64,000 nucleotides of DNA, taken from contig JBOHLG010000012.1 in assembly GCA_050729515.1 (NCBI GenBank), positions 15,569 to 79,568 on the forward strand. The letters run 5' to 3'. The position numbers were made by a program, and so were the translations under genes. The stretch is from Acaudatibacter sp050729515. GTDB taxonomy: Bacteria > Pseudomonadota > Alphaproteobacteria > Caulobacterales > Caulobacteraceae. Positions 53,136-61,354 of the stretch are shown one piece after another (position 1 is the first letter of the stretch; the number at the start of each line of letters is the position of its first letter). Below the pieces are notes generated by a model. That model was not told the DNA's origin and did not search any database. It saw only the letters and a program-made list of their open reading frames with translations.

Positions 53136-53740
53136 GGGGCGTCACGGCCGCCGCCCAGGACATGGACGCGCTCGTCCGCGCCGCCCGCGAGGCGCTGCTC
53201 GCCAAGCTCAACGCCCTCGCCGAGGAGGGCGCGGACTGGCCACCGGCGAGCCCCCTCGACAAGGCCCGGGCGGCGGCGGGAGACAAAGGCGCGCTCCTGA
53301 TGATTGATGTCGAGGCCGAGGACGCCCCGGTGCGGGTCAACATCTCGGTCGGCGAACGGCTCCTCAAGCGCATCGACGCGGCGGCCGAAGCCGCCGGCAT
53401 GACCCGTTCGGCCTTCATCGCCGCGGCCGCTCGCGCCAAGCTCGGCGAGGCTGGCTCGGCGAGCGGGTGGAGCGGGACGTGGACCGGCGGGAGGGTGGAT
53501 TTCGAGGCCGCGGCGCGCCGACTTCAGGACGAACTCACCTCGGTCGGCCGGCGCCTCACCGACACTTTCGGACCGGACTCGGCCTTCTCCCGCTCCATGG
53601 CAGAGTGGGATCGGCGCGTCTACGACACCGTCCAGAAGACCGCCGACAACGTCTCGGCGGCGATGGCGCGGCGCAAGGAACGTCACGGCGGCGAAGGCGG
53701 ACCGCCCGAAGGGGGAGGGCCGAGCTCTCCCACTCCGTGA
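53060..53740 (+). CDS. Orphan HicB-like antitoxin with extended C-terminus
   Basis: The 226-residue protein has a HicB-type partial RNase-H fold (IYPAIAWSEAEGGYKAEFVDL, then an Ala-rich helix), followed by a ribbon-helix-helix segment (NISVGERLLKRIDAAAEAAG, MTRSAFIAAAA) and a C-terminal extension of about 95 residues, helical then Gly/Pro-rich. AAAGGAGCC precedes ATG 53060. No HicA toxin gene is seen on either side; the neighbour is an acetyltransferase. It overlaps the DUF445 gene by four bases. Confidence 0.75.
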   Translation: MSSVIYPAIAWSEAEGGYKAEFVDLRGVTAAAQDMDALVRAAREALLAKLNALAEEGADWPPASPLDKARAAAGDKGALLMIDVEAEDAPVRVNISVGERLLKRIDAAAEAAGMTRSAFIAAAARAKLGEAGSASGWSGTWTGGRVDFEAAARRLQDELTSVGRRLTDTFGPDSAFSRSMAEWDRRVYDTVQKTADNVSAAMARRKERHGGEGGPPEGGGPSSPTP

Positions 53741-54801
53741 CCGGAGCGCCCGGAGCGGGCGCCGAACGCGAGCGCGCCCAGAAGGCGAGGCTGGCCCGCA
53801 TGAGGCTGGCGGCCGGCGGCCTCCTCCTCTTCGTCACCGCCCTTTTCATCCTCTCGCGGGCCCTGCCGCGAAGTTGGCCCTGGCCGCCATGGCTGGGCGC
53901 CTTCTCCGAAGCGGCCATGGTCGGGGCGCTCGCCGACTGGTTCGCGGTCACCGCGCTCTTTCGGCGCCCCTTCGGCCTTCCGATCCCGCACACCGCCATC
54001 GTGGCCGCCAACAAGGACCGCCTAGGGCGGGCGCTGGGAGCCTTCATCGCCGGAAACTTCCTCACCCCAAGGCTCGTCGACCAGCGCCTGCGCGCCTTCA
54101 GGCCATCCGAGAAACTCTCGGCCTGGCTCCTCTCCGAAGGAGCGGCGGCGGCCCTGGCCTCGCAGATCGCCGGCCTCCTTGCCGAGGCCGTTCGCGGCGC
54201 CGAGGGAGGAGAAGGCTCAGGCGTCCTCCTCGACGAGGAGCGGATCTCGCGCCTCCTCGATGGCCTCATCGGGCGGGCGGAAGCGGCGCTGAAGGGCCAT
54301 GCCGGGACGATCAAGCAGGCCATCGCCGCCAAAACCTGGCCCTGGCTTCCGAGGTGGGTCGACGACCTCATTGCCGGCAAGGCGCTGGAGGGGCTCGGCG
54401 AGACCCTGCGAGATCTTCACTACCCCGATCATCCTTGGCGGCGGGCGATCGGGGCCTGGGCCGCCGAGCAGATCGCCGCCCTGGCCGGCGAGAAGAGCGA
54501 ACTCGCCTCAGCCATCGAGAGACTCCTCATCGCCGGGGGAAGGCGGCTCGCCGGCGACTCTGGCGCGCGGGCGCGGCTCGATGGCCTGGCGCGGGTGGCG
54601 GCCCGGCGGCTGCTGACCCCGAGGCGCCAGGCGATCGGCGAATTCATCGCCGGCGTGGTCGCCGGGTGGAACGCCGCCGATGCGGCGGAGAGGCTGGAGC
54701 TGCAGGTGGGGGCCGAACTTCAATACATCCGGATCAACGGAACCATCGTCGGCGGGATGGCGGGGCTGGCGATCTATGCACTGGCCCGACTGGCGGGCTG
54801 A
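53737..54801 (+). CDS. DUF445-family membrane-associated protein
   Basis: This 354-residue protein has a membrane helix near the N-terminus (about 22-42), the DUF445 signature FSEAAMVGALADWFAVTALFRRP followed by IPHTAIVAANKDRLG, and a long helical region, ending with a second membrane helix after ELQYIRINGTIVGGMAG. GTG 53737 overlaps the HicB-like stop. Function unknown; shorter than typical DUF445 members (about 400). Confidence 0.8.
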   Translation: MTGAPGAGAERERAQKARLARMRLAAGGLLLFVTALFILSRALPRSWPWPPWLGAFSEAAMVGALADWFAVTALFRRPFGLPIPHTAIVAANKDRLGRALGAFIAGNFLTPRLVDQRLRAFRPSEKLSAWLLSEGAAAALASQIAGLLAEAVRGAEGGEGSGVLLDEERISRLLDGLIGRAEAALKGHAGTIKQAIAAKTWPWLPRWVDDLIAGKALEGLGETLRDLHYPDHPWRRAIGAWAAEQIAALAGEKSELASAIERLLIAGGRRLAGDSGARARLDGLARVAARRLLTPRRQAIGEFIAGVVAGWNAADAAERLELQVGAELQYIRINGTIVGGMAGLAIYALARLAG

Positions 54802-54855
54802 TCCTTGGAAAGCTTGACCGGCGCTTGGCGCGGGACTTGAACGGGGTTCAGGCGT

Positions 54856-54887
54856 TTGAGAGGGACGGAGGAGTCCGTCCCTCTCAA
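54856..54887. terminator. Strong hairpin after DUF445
   Basis: A perfect 14-bp stem (TTGAGAGGGACGGA / TCCGTCCCTCTCAA) with loop GGAG lies 55 bases after the DUF445 stop. No T-run follows on the plus strand, so it might be a Rho-helped terminator or repeat; it also lies 36 bases beyond the stop of the 33-aa minus-strand gene. Confidence 0.55.
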
Positions 54888-54922
54888 GATCTGGGCCCTG
54901 ACTTTTCCATCGGGCGCGGGTC

Positions 54923-55024
54923 TTAGACGCCGAGGATGGCGGTGGCGCCGGCGACCATGACGCCGAGGGAAAGCAGGAAGACCGCCATGGAGCGATCGAA
55001 GAGGTTGAACAGACGAGGCGACAT
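54923..55024 (-). CDS. 33-residue membrane peptide
   Basis: A short frame MSPRLFNLFDRSMAVFLLSL... of 33 codons has GAAGGA eight bases before its ATG and a single hydrophobic helix (about residues 13-33). Its promoter has a perfect TTGACA -35 and a TATCTA -10 with 17-base spacing, overlapped by a palindromic operator. It is divergent from a TetR gene, which likely controls it. Small membrane peptides of this kind often modulate pumps or membrane enzymes; no such partner is adjacent. Confidence 0.65.
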   Translation of the reverse strand: MSPRLFNLFDRSMAVFLLSLGVMVAGATAILGV

Positions 55025-55086
55025 CGGAGTGATCCTTCTTTTGGGTTTGACCCCCTCAGCCGGGGAGGCCGTCCGATCTGGACGGT

Positions 55087-55118
55087 GCTTAGATAGGACG
55101 CTATCTAAGCGTTGTCAA
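55087..55118 (-). promoter_or_regulatory. Promoter and TetR-type operator of the 33-residue peptide gene
   Basis: On the minus strand TTGACA (55113-55118) and TATCTA (55090-55095) are 17 bases apart. A perfect 10-bp inverted repeat GCTTAGATAG / CTATCTAAGC (55087-55096, 55101-55110) around GACG covers spacer and -10, so a bound repressor would block polymerase. The adjacent TetR is the obvious candidate. Confidence 0.75.
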
Positions 55119-55147
55119 CATTCTTTACACCGTTTGGATTCAGTTTT

Positions 55148-55801
55148 ATGGTGATCGCGATGAGAGAAGCTGCAAGCGCCTCGCTCCCGGTGCCGGGAGC
55201 TCGGCCCTACCATCACGGGGATCTCTCCCGGGCCCTGGTCCAGGCTGGCCGCCGCATCCTGGAGGCCGAAGGGCCCAATGGCCTTTCGCTGCGGGCCGTG
55301 GCGCGCGAGGCGGGGGTGAGCCCGGCGGCGCCCTACCACCACTTCAAGGACAAGAGCGAACTTCTCGAAGCGATCGCCAAGGAGGGCTGGATGGAGCTCA
55401 ACGAAGCGATCGCCAAGGCGCGACGCGAGACGCCCGTAGCGTCCGACGCCATGGCAAATATCGGCCTCGCCTACGTCTGCTTCGCAAGGGACAATCCGGC
55501 CCTCTACCGGGTAATGTACCGGCAGGCCCGCGACAGCGAGACCATGGAGGAGCACGCCAAGTCGCCGGAGAGCGGCTGGGGCCAAGTGCGCGAGGCGATC
55601 ATCGCAGCCAGCGGCGAGAACGACGAGCTGGAGTTGGCGCTGGCCACCGTGGCGGCGTGGTGCCTGGCCCATGGCATCGCCGAGATGGCCGGGTTCAAGG
55701 AGTTCGAGCCCCTCAAGTCGGCGATCGGCGGCGAGGAGGCGTTCATCCGGGCCGTCATCCAGCACGTGGGCGTCTTCGTTCGCCCTCACCGTCGCGCGTG
55801 A
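55148..55801 (+). CDS. TetR-family transcriptional regulator
   Basis: The 217-residue regulator has RRILEAEGPNGLSLRAVARE, AGVSPAAPYHHFKDKSELLEAIA and a C-terminal ligand domain with ARDNPALYRVMYRQ and AWCLAHGIAEM, the pattern of WHG-domain TetRs. ATG 55148 or 55160 is possible. It is divergent from the 33-residue peptide gene and probably binds the palindrome between them. Its stop overlaps gluQRS (GTGA). Confidence 0.85.
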   Translation: MVIAMREAASASLPVPGARPYHHGDLSRALVQAGRRILEAEGPNGLSLRAVAREAGVSPAAPYHHFKDKSELLEAIAKEGWMELNEAIAKARRETPVASDAMANIGLAYVCFARDNPALYRVMYRQARDSETMEEHAKSPESGWGQVREAIIAASGENDELELALATVAAWCLAHGIAEMAGFKEFEPLKSAIGGEEAFIRAVIQHVGVFVRPHRRA

Positions 55802-56640
55802 ACGAAGGCGGCGGCGGTTTCGTCACCCGCTTCGCCCCCTCTCCGAGCGGGCTTCTGCATCTGGGACATGCCTATTCGGCCCTCACCGCCTTCGCCGCGG
55901 CCAGGGAGGCGAGCGGACGTTTCCTTCTTCGCATCGAGGACATTGACGAGGCCCGCAGCCGGCCGAGGTTCGAGGCGGCGATCTTCGAGGACCTCGCCTG
56001 GCTGGGCCTTTCCTGGGAGGAGCCGGCGCGGCGCCAGTCCGAGCATCTCGACGCCTACCGCGCCGCGCTCGGGCGGCTGAAGGCGAAGGGCCTCCTCTAT
56101 CGGTGCTTCCGCACGCGCACCGAGACCCTGCGGGAGATCGGCAGCGCTCCGCACGGTCCCGCCCCAGCGTCCATCGAGGGCCCTCCGGAGCCGGCGGAGG
56201 AGGCGAAGGCGATGGCCGAAGAGCGGTCCTATGCCTGGCGGCTCTCGATCGAGCGGGCGCGCGAGCGGCTGGGCGGATTTCAGGATCTCTTCTTCGTCGA
56301 AGAGGGCGACGGGCCGGTGCGCGCCAAGCCCGAGGAAGGCGGCGATCCGATTCTCGGCCGTAAGGGAGGCGGCATCGCCTATCATCTGGCGGTGGTGGTG
56401 GATGACGCCCTCCAGGGCGTCAGCCATGTCATTCGCGGCGAGGACCTGAAAGGCTCCAGGGCCGTCCAGCGCCTCCTCCAGGCCCTGCTCGGGCTTCCCG
56501 CTCCGATCTACCGCCACCATCGCCTGCTTCTCGGCGCCGACGGCAAGAAGCTTTCCAAGCGCGACGGAGCGGAGAGCCTCGCCGCTCTGCGCGCGGCGGG
56601 CGTCAGAGCTGCCGAGGTGCGCGAAAAACTAGGGTTCTGA
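55798..56640 (+). CDS. gluQ: Glutamyl-Q tRNA(Asp) synthetase
   Basis: The 280-residue paralogue of GluRS lacks the anticodon-binding domain. It keeps RFAPSPSGLLHLGHA (HIGH-like), the glutamate-activation fold and KLSKRDG (KMSKS-like), and transfers glutamate to queuosine in tRNA-Asp. The zinc site cysteines of some members are reduced to YRCF here. GTG 55798 overlaps the TetR stop. Confidence 0.92.
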   Translation: MNEGGGGFVTRFAPSPSGLLHLGHAYSALTAFAAAREASGRFLLRIEDIDEARSRPRFEAAIFEDLAWLGLSWEEPARRQSEHLDAYRAALGRLKAKGLLYRCFRTRTETLREIGSAPHGPAPASIEGPPEPAEEAKAMAEERSYAWRLSIERARERLGGFQDLFFVEEGDGPVRAKPEEGGDPILGRKGGGIAYHLAVVVDDALQGVSHVIRGEDLKGSRAVQRLLQALLGLPAPIYRHHRLLLGADGKKLSKRDGAESLAALRAAGVRAAEVREKLGF

Positions 56641-56673
56641 GAATTCCTTCCCACGTCGGAATACGCCTCGGCT

Positions 56674-57264
56674 TCAACCTCCTTTGCGACCCTCTTTGAG
56701 GAGGACGTCGATCACCGCCCTGGCGTCCTGTCCGGACCAGTCGGCCCCGCCGGCGAGCCGCGCCCGCTCGCGTCCCTGCTCGTCATAGATGATGGTGGTC
56801 GGAATGCCCTCGATAGCCGGATGGAAGGCGAAGGCCAGACGGTAGGTCGGCTCCGAATAAAACCGGAGCGGCGGGTTCCTGGCGATGAACTGAGCGCCGT
56901 ACTTCTCGTCCTGGCCGGTTCCGACGCTCACCGGAACGACGGCCACGGGCTTTCCGGCGTATGCGGCCTGGAGCTTCGCGAGGCTCGGGACCTCGAGCTT
57001 GCAGGGCGCGCACCAGTTGGCCCAGAGGTTAACCAGGGTCACCTTGCCCTTGAACTCGGCCAGCGTGTGCATCCTGCCGCTCGCATCGGCGAAGGGGATC
57101 GTCGGCTCCGGCGAAGGATGGCGGGTGATGACGAGCTTGGCCATCGCCCCCTTGGCGAGCGGAGCCAGAGGCCCCGGCGAGTTGGAGCAGGCGGCGAGCG
57201 CGTATAGAAGCGCTGCCGCTCCAAATACCCGCAGGAAGGGGCGGAGGCGGCAAAAGGCATTCAT
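56674..57264 (-). CDS. TlpA-like thioredoxin-fold lipoprotein
   Basis: This 196-residue protein has a lipobox LAAC (about residue 26) and a thioredoxin fold with NLWANWCAPCK (CxxC) and cis-proline GIPTTIIYD. It is probably a periplasmic thiol reductase for cytochrome or metal-protein maturation. Its ATG overlaps the argH start (57262-57265), giving divergent start codons that share bases, typical for this locus in Caulobacterales. Confidence 0.88.
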   Translation of the reverse strand: MNAFCRLRPFLRVFGAAALLYALAACSNSPGPLAPLAKGAMAKLVITRHPSPEPTIPFADASGRMHTLAEFKGKVTLVNLWANWCAPCKLEVPSLAKLQAAYAGKPVAVVPVSVGTGQDEKYGAQFIARNPPLRFYSEPTYRLAFAFHPAIEGIPTTIIYDEQGRERARLAGGADWSGQDARAVIDVLLKEGRKGG

Positions 57265-58681
57265 GATGACCGGCGACTCCGACGACGCCCAGAGGAATTC
57301 CCCTGGTCACTCAATGTGGGGCGGTCGCTTCTACGCCAAACCTGCGGCGCTGATGAGGCGGATCAACGCCTCGATCGGGTTCGACCGGCGCCTCGCGGCG
57401 GAGGACATCGCCGGCTCGCGCGCCCACGCCGCCATGCTGGCGGCCCAGGGAATCATCTCGAAGGAGGACGCCCGGGCTATCGACCGCGGGCTCACCGAGA
57501 TCGGCGAGGAGATCGCCGCCGGACGTTTCACCTTCAAGGAAGAGCTCGAAGACATCCATATGAACATCGAGGCGCGCCTGTCCGATCTCATCGGTGAAGC
57601 CGCCGGAAGGCTCCATACGGCGAGGAGCCGCAACGACCAGGTCGCCCTCGACCTTCGCCTGTGGGTACGCGCCGCCTGCGAGCGGGCCGGGACGGCGATC
57701 GCCGGACTGCAGAGAGCCCTCCTCGCCAAGGCGGAGGAGAACGCCGAGACCCTCATGCCCGGCTTCACCCACCTGCAGAGCGCCCAGCCGATCACCTTCG
57801 GCCACCACCTGATGGCCCACGTCGAGATGCTGGGAAGAGACGCCTCCCGCTTCGCCGATGCCGCGGTGAGGATGGACGAATGTCCGCTTGGCGCCGCGGC
57901 CCTTGCCGGCACCGCCTTTCGCATCGACCGCGAGGCGACCGCCCGCGCGCTCGGCTTTTCCCGCCCCACGGCCAATTCCCTCGACAGCGTCTCGGATCGG
58001 GACTTCGCCCTGGAAGCGGTCTCGGCGGCCAATCTGCTGGCCCTTCATCTCTCCCGGCTTGCCGAGGAGTTCGTCCTTTGGACGAGCCCAGGCTTCGCCT
58101 TCGGAAGTTTCAGCGACGCCTTTTCGACGGGCTCCTCGATCATGCCCCAGAAGCGCAATCCGGACGCCGCCGAGCTGGTGCGGGCCAAGGCCGGGACGGT
58201 GCTGGCGGCGCTCGTCAATCTGTCGATGGTGATGAAAGGCCTGCCGCTCGGCTACGCCAAGGATCTCCAGGAGGACAAGGTCCCGGTCTTCTCCGCCTTC
58301 GACGACATCGAACTGGCGCTGGCCGCCTCGGCGGCCATGGTCGCCGACTTCACGCCGGACAAGAAAGCCATGGCCGCCGCCGCCGGGGCCGGCCACGCCA
58401 CTGCCACCGACCTCGCCGACTTCCTGGTCCGGGAAGGGGGCCTCCCCTTCCGCAAAGCCCATCGCCTGGCCGGAGCGGCGGTGAAGGAGGCCGAGCGACG
58501 CGGCATCGCCCTGGCCGACCTGCCGATGGAGGCGTTCGAGGCCATGGAGCCCCATATAGGCAGGGACGTTGTTTCGGTGCTGGCGCCTGCCGCCTCGGTC
58601 GCCAGCCGCACGAGCTTCGGCGGAACGGCGCCCGGCGCCGTGCGCGAGCAGATCCGGCGATGGAAGGAGAGGCTTTCATGA
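57263..58681 (+). CDS. argH: Argininosuccinate lyase
   Basis: The 472-residue enzyme splits argininosuccinate into arginine and fumarate. It has MWGGRF after a 17-residue leader, TARSRNDQVALD and the signature SGSSIMPQKRNP (written here as GSSIMPQKRNP). ATG 57263 (or 57266) lies within the divergent tlpA start. It is followed by a lipoprotein gene and lysA with ATGA overlaps. Confidence 0.95.
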   Translation: MMTGDSDDAQRNSPGHSMWGGRFYAKPAALMRRINASIGFDRRLAAEDIAGSRAHAAMLAAQGIISKEDARAIDRGLTEIGEEIAAGRFTFKEELEDIHMNIEARLSDLIGEAAGRLHTARSRNDQVALDLRLWVRAACERAGTAIAGLQRALLAKAEENAETLMPGFTHLQSAQPITFGHHLMAHVEMLGRDASRFADAAVRMDECPLGAAALAGTAFRIDREATARALGFSRPTANSLDSVSDRDFALEAVSAANLLALHLSRLAEEFVLWTSPGFAFGSFSDAFSTGSSIMPQKRNPDAAELVRAKAGTVLAALVNLSMVMKGLPLGYAKDLQEDKVPVFSAFDDIELALAASAAMVADFTPDKKAMAAAAGAGHATATDLADFLVREGGLPFRKAHRLAGAAVKEAERRGIALADLPMEAFEAMEPHIGRDVVSVLAPAASVASRTSFGGTAPGAVREQIRRWKERLS

Positions 58682-59016
58682 AAAGAGCCGCACTATTCGC
58701 GGGGGCTTTCGCCCTCCTCGTCGGAGGCTGCGCTAAGGTCGGGAACCTCGAGCGGCCCGCGCCCCTCTACGGCGCCAAGGCCAAGTCGCAGTACCAGGCC
58801 GAAAAGGCCGCTGCGGCCAAGGCGGCGGCGGAGAAGTCTGACGAGGAAGGCGCCCCCGAGCCGGTCGCCGATCCCAACGATCCGGCCACCGGCAGCACTT
58901 CGGTCCAGGCCCCCCCGCCGCCGGGCGGCCCGCCCTCGCCCTTCGGACCGGGCCCGAGCGGGGTGATGGAAGATCCCCTCAACCATCCCAGCGGCGAAGT
59001 CAGCCCGCAACCATGA
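58678..59016 (+). CDS. Small lipoprotein between argH and lysA (LptM-like)
   Basis: This 112-residue product has a signal ending in LVGGC (Cys about 18), NLERPAPLYG after it, and an Ala/Pro-rich low-complexity tail. Short lipoproteins of this kind (YifL/LptM) between argH and lysA assist LPS-transport protein LptD in enteric bacteria; the context supports the same family here. ATG overlaps the argH stop. Confidence 0.75.
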   Translation: MKRAALFAGAFALLVGGCAKVGNLERPAPLYGAKAKSQYQAEKAAAAKAAAEKSDEEGAPEPVADPNDPATGSTSVQAPPPPGGPPSPFGPGPSGVMEDPLNHPSGEVSPQP

Positions 59017-60335
59017 ACCACTTCGAGGAGGGGGCTGGCGGTCTCGCCTGCGAGGGCGTCGCCCTCGCGCGCTTGGCAGAGGCGGCGGGGACGCCGGTCT
59101 ACGTCTATTCCACCGCGACCCTGGAGAGGCACTACCGCGTCTTCCGCGACGCCCTCGGAGCCCATGCGGCGCTGGCTCCTCCCGAGCGCGGCGAGCCGCT
59201 CATCGCCTATGCCGTGAAGGCCAATTCCAACCTCTCGGTCCTGGCGACCCTGGCCCGACTGGGCGCGGGCGCCGACACGGTGAGCGAAGGGGAGATCCGC
59301 GCCGCCCTGAAGGCCGGGGTCGCACCCGAGAAGATCGTCTTTTCCGGAGTGGGCAAGGCCGAAGGCCAGATCGCCTTCGCCCTCGAGGCCGGCATCCTGC
59401 AGATCAACGTCGAAAGCGAGCCGGAGCTTCGCGCCATCGACGCGCTCGCCCGCGACAAGGGCCTCGCCGCTCCGGTGGCGATCCGGGTCAATCCGGACGT
59501 CGGAGCCGGGGGCCACGCCAAGATCTCCACCGGATCGGCCTCGAGCAAATTCGGGGTGCCCGAGCGCGAGGCCCACGCCCTCTATGCATGGGCTTCGACG
59601 CGACCCTCCCTCAGCCCCATGGGCCTCGCCTGCCACATCGGAAGCCAGATCACTTCCCTCGAGCCCTTCGAGGCGGCCTTTTCCAAGATGCGCGGCTTGA
59701 CGCTCGCCTTGCGCGCCGATGGCCTTGCGGTGGAGAGGCTTGATCTCGGGGGAGGCCTGGGCGTTCCCTATTTCGACGCGCCCGACCCTCCCGCGCCGGC
59801 GGACTACGCGAGGGTCGCGGCCGAGGCGATGAAGGGGCTCGACCTCGACCTCATCTTCGAGCCCGGTCGGGTGATCGCGGCCAACGCCGGAGTGCTCCTC
59901 ACCCGGGTGATCCGCATCAAGAGGCGTGCGGATGGGCGTCGCATCATCATCGTCGACGCGGCCATGAACGATCTCATCCGCCCCGCCATGTACGAGGCCT
60001 GGCACGACATCCGGCCGGCGGCAAGGCGCAAGGGAGAAGCCGAGCCGTGCGATGTGGCCGGCCCCGTGTGCGAGAGCGCCGACGTCTTCGCCCGCGACCG
60101 GCCGCTGCCGCCGCTCCAGCGCGGCGATCTCCTGGCCCTGATGACCGCCGGGGCCTACGGAGCGGTGATGGCCAGCGAATACAACGGCCGCCCGCTCGTC
60201 CCTGAGGTCCTGGTGCAGGAGGACGCCTTCGCCATCGTGCGCGGCCGGCCGAGCCTCGAGGCCATGCTGGAGCGCGATCGCCTCGCTCCATGGCTGGCGA
60301 GCGAGCCGGTTCCGGCCACGGCCGTGGGGTGCTAG
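59013..60335 (+). CDS. lysA: Diaminopimelate decarboxylase
   Basis: The 440-residue PLP enzyme makes L-lysine from meso-diaminopimelate. The PLP lysine is in YAVKANSN, followed by HIGSQI, GGGLGVPY, FEPGR and VCESADVFARD, which closes the active site with a Cys. ATG overlaps the preceding stop (ATGA). Confidence 0.96.
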   Translation: MNHFEEGAGGLACEGVALARLAEAAGTPVYVYSTATLERHYRVFRDALGAHAALAPPERGEPLIAYAVKANSNLSVLATLARLGAGADTVSEGEIRAALKAGVAPEKIVFSGVGKAEGQIAFALEAGILQINVESEPELRAIDALARDKGLAAPVAIRVNPDVGAGGHAKISTGSASSKFGVPEREAHALYAWASTRPSLSPMGLACHIGSQITSLEPFEAAFSKMRGLTLALRADGLAVERLDLGGGLGVPYFDAPDPPAPADYARVAAEAMKGLDLDLIFEPGRVIAANAGVLLTRVIRIKRRADGRRIIIVDAAMNDLIRPAMYEAWHDIRPAARRKGEAEPCDVAGPVCESADVFARDRPLPPLQRGDLLALMTAGAYGAVMASEYNGRPLVPEVLVQEDAFAIVRGRPSLEAMLERDRLAPWLASEPVPATAVGC

Positions 60336-60366
60336 CTTCCCTTCCAAGCTATTTTGCGAGGGGACC

Positions 60367-60885
60367 ATGCTTAAGGATTTCCGCGAATTCATCGCCAGAG
60401 GCAATGTCGTCGACCTGGCCGTAGCGGTGATCATCGGAGCCGCGTTCGGAGCGGTCGTGAAGAGCCTCGTCGATCAGGTGATCATGCCGCCGATCGGCCT
60501 GGCCACCGGGGGAATCGATTTTTCCAAGCTGAAGGTGGTGCTGAAGGCGGCCGCGCCGGGGCCAAAGGGCGTGGAGGTGGCGATCGCCTACGGCGCCTTC
60601 ATCAACACGGTCATCACCTTTTTCATCATCGCCGTCGTGGTGTTCCTGCTGGTCCGGCTGATCAGCGCCCTTCGGCGCGAGCAGAAGGCTGAGCCCGCGA
60701 CTCCCGCCCCGACCCCCAGCGAGGCGCTCCTTGCCGAGATCCGGGATCTTCTGCGCGAAGCCTCGCCGGGCGCGCGGAAGAACGCCCAGGCTCTGAGCGA
60801 GGCCTACGCCGGCTCAAAGGCGGCTGGGGGAGCAGCGCCGATCCATGGAAAGGCCCGGCGGCGGCCGGCCAAATCCATTCCATAA
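60367..60885 (+). CDS. mscL: Large-conductance mechanosensitive channel
   Basis: The 172-residue channel has an N-terminal helix KDFREFIARGNVVDLAVAVIIGAAFG with membrane helix 1, the extracellular loop and helix 2 (FFIIAVVVFLLVRLI), then a charged bundle. It exceeds the E. coli length (136) by a C-terminal tail of about 40 residues. Its end overlaps the convergent phosphoribosyltransferase gene by 82 bases. GAGGGGACC precedes the ATG. Confidence 0.95.
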   Translation: MLKDFREFIARGNVVDLAVAVIIGAAFGAVVKSLVDQVIMPPIGLATGGIDFSKLKVVLKAAAPGPKGVEVAIAYGAFINTVITFFIIAVVVFLLVRLISALRREQKAEPATPAPTPSEALLAEIRDLLREASPGARKNAQALSEAYAGSKAAGGAAPIHGKARRRPAKSIP

Positions 60886-61349
60886 CCGACGAGGAAGGCG
60901 GGCGGCGCCTCCCAGGCGACGAAGTCGGGCTCGACCGGCCGGCCCGCGCCTGGCTTGCGGGCGAAGACGCAGGTCGCCGTTTCGCGTGCGCCGCCGGCGC
61001 GAACGATCTCGACGGCGGTGGCGAGGGAGGCGCCGCTCTCCACGACCTCGTCGAGGATGATGACGCGGCGTCCCACGACGCTGCGTTGGAGCGGGGCGAG
61101 GATCCGACACGGTCCGCTGCTCGTCTTCTCCTCGCCGTAGGAGGCGAGCCAGAGGGCGTCGAAGGCGGGATTGCAGCCGAGCTTCGCAAGGGCGCGGCTC
61201 AGATCGGCGGCGAACCACAGCGCGCCCATCAGAATGGCGACGAGGACGGTCTCCTCGTCGACAAGGGGGGCGAGGCGACCGGCGAGCGATCGGACGCGCC
61301 GCGTGACTTCCCGCTCGGAGAGGAGCGGCTTTCCGGCCAGTTCCTCCAT
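60804..61349 (-). CDS. hpt: Hypoxanthine-type phosphoribosyltransferase
   Basis: This 181-residue enzyme has the PRTase fold: LVAILMGALWFAADL, ASYGEEKTSSG, and the PRPP-binding VVGRRVIILDEVVESGASL in place of the usual VLIVEDIIDTG. C-terminal VGYGMDLAGRRR matches the HPRT family. It salvages hypoxanthine/guanine with PRPP. It overlaps mscL. Confidence 0.85.
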   Translation of the reverse strand: MEELAGKPLLSEREVTRRVRSLAGRLAPLVDEETVLVAILMGALWFAADLSRALAKLGCNPAFDALWLASYGEEKTSSGPCRILAPLQRSVVGRRVIILDEVVESGASLATAVEIVRAGGARETATCVFARKPGAGRPVEPDFVAWEAPPAFLVGYGMDLAGRRRAFPWIGAAPPAAFEPA

Positions 61350-61354
61350 GGCGC

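Noticed and set aside
53060..53740. Complete HicAB toxin-antitoxin pair
   Set aside because: No small HicA-like frame (about 60-80 residues with a conserved His) is found within 500 bases on either side.
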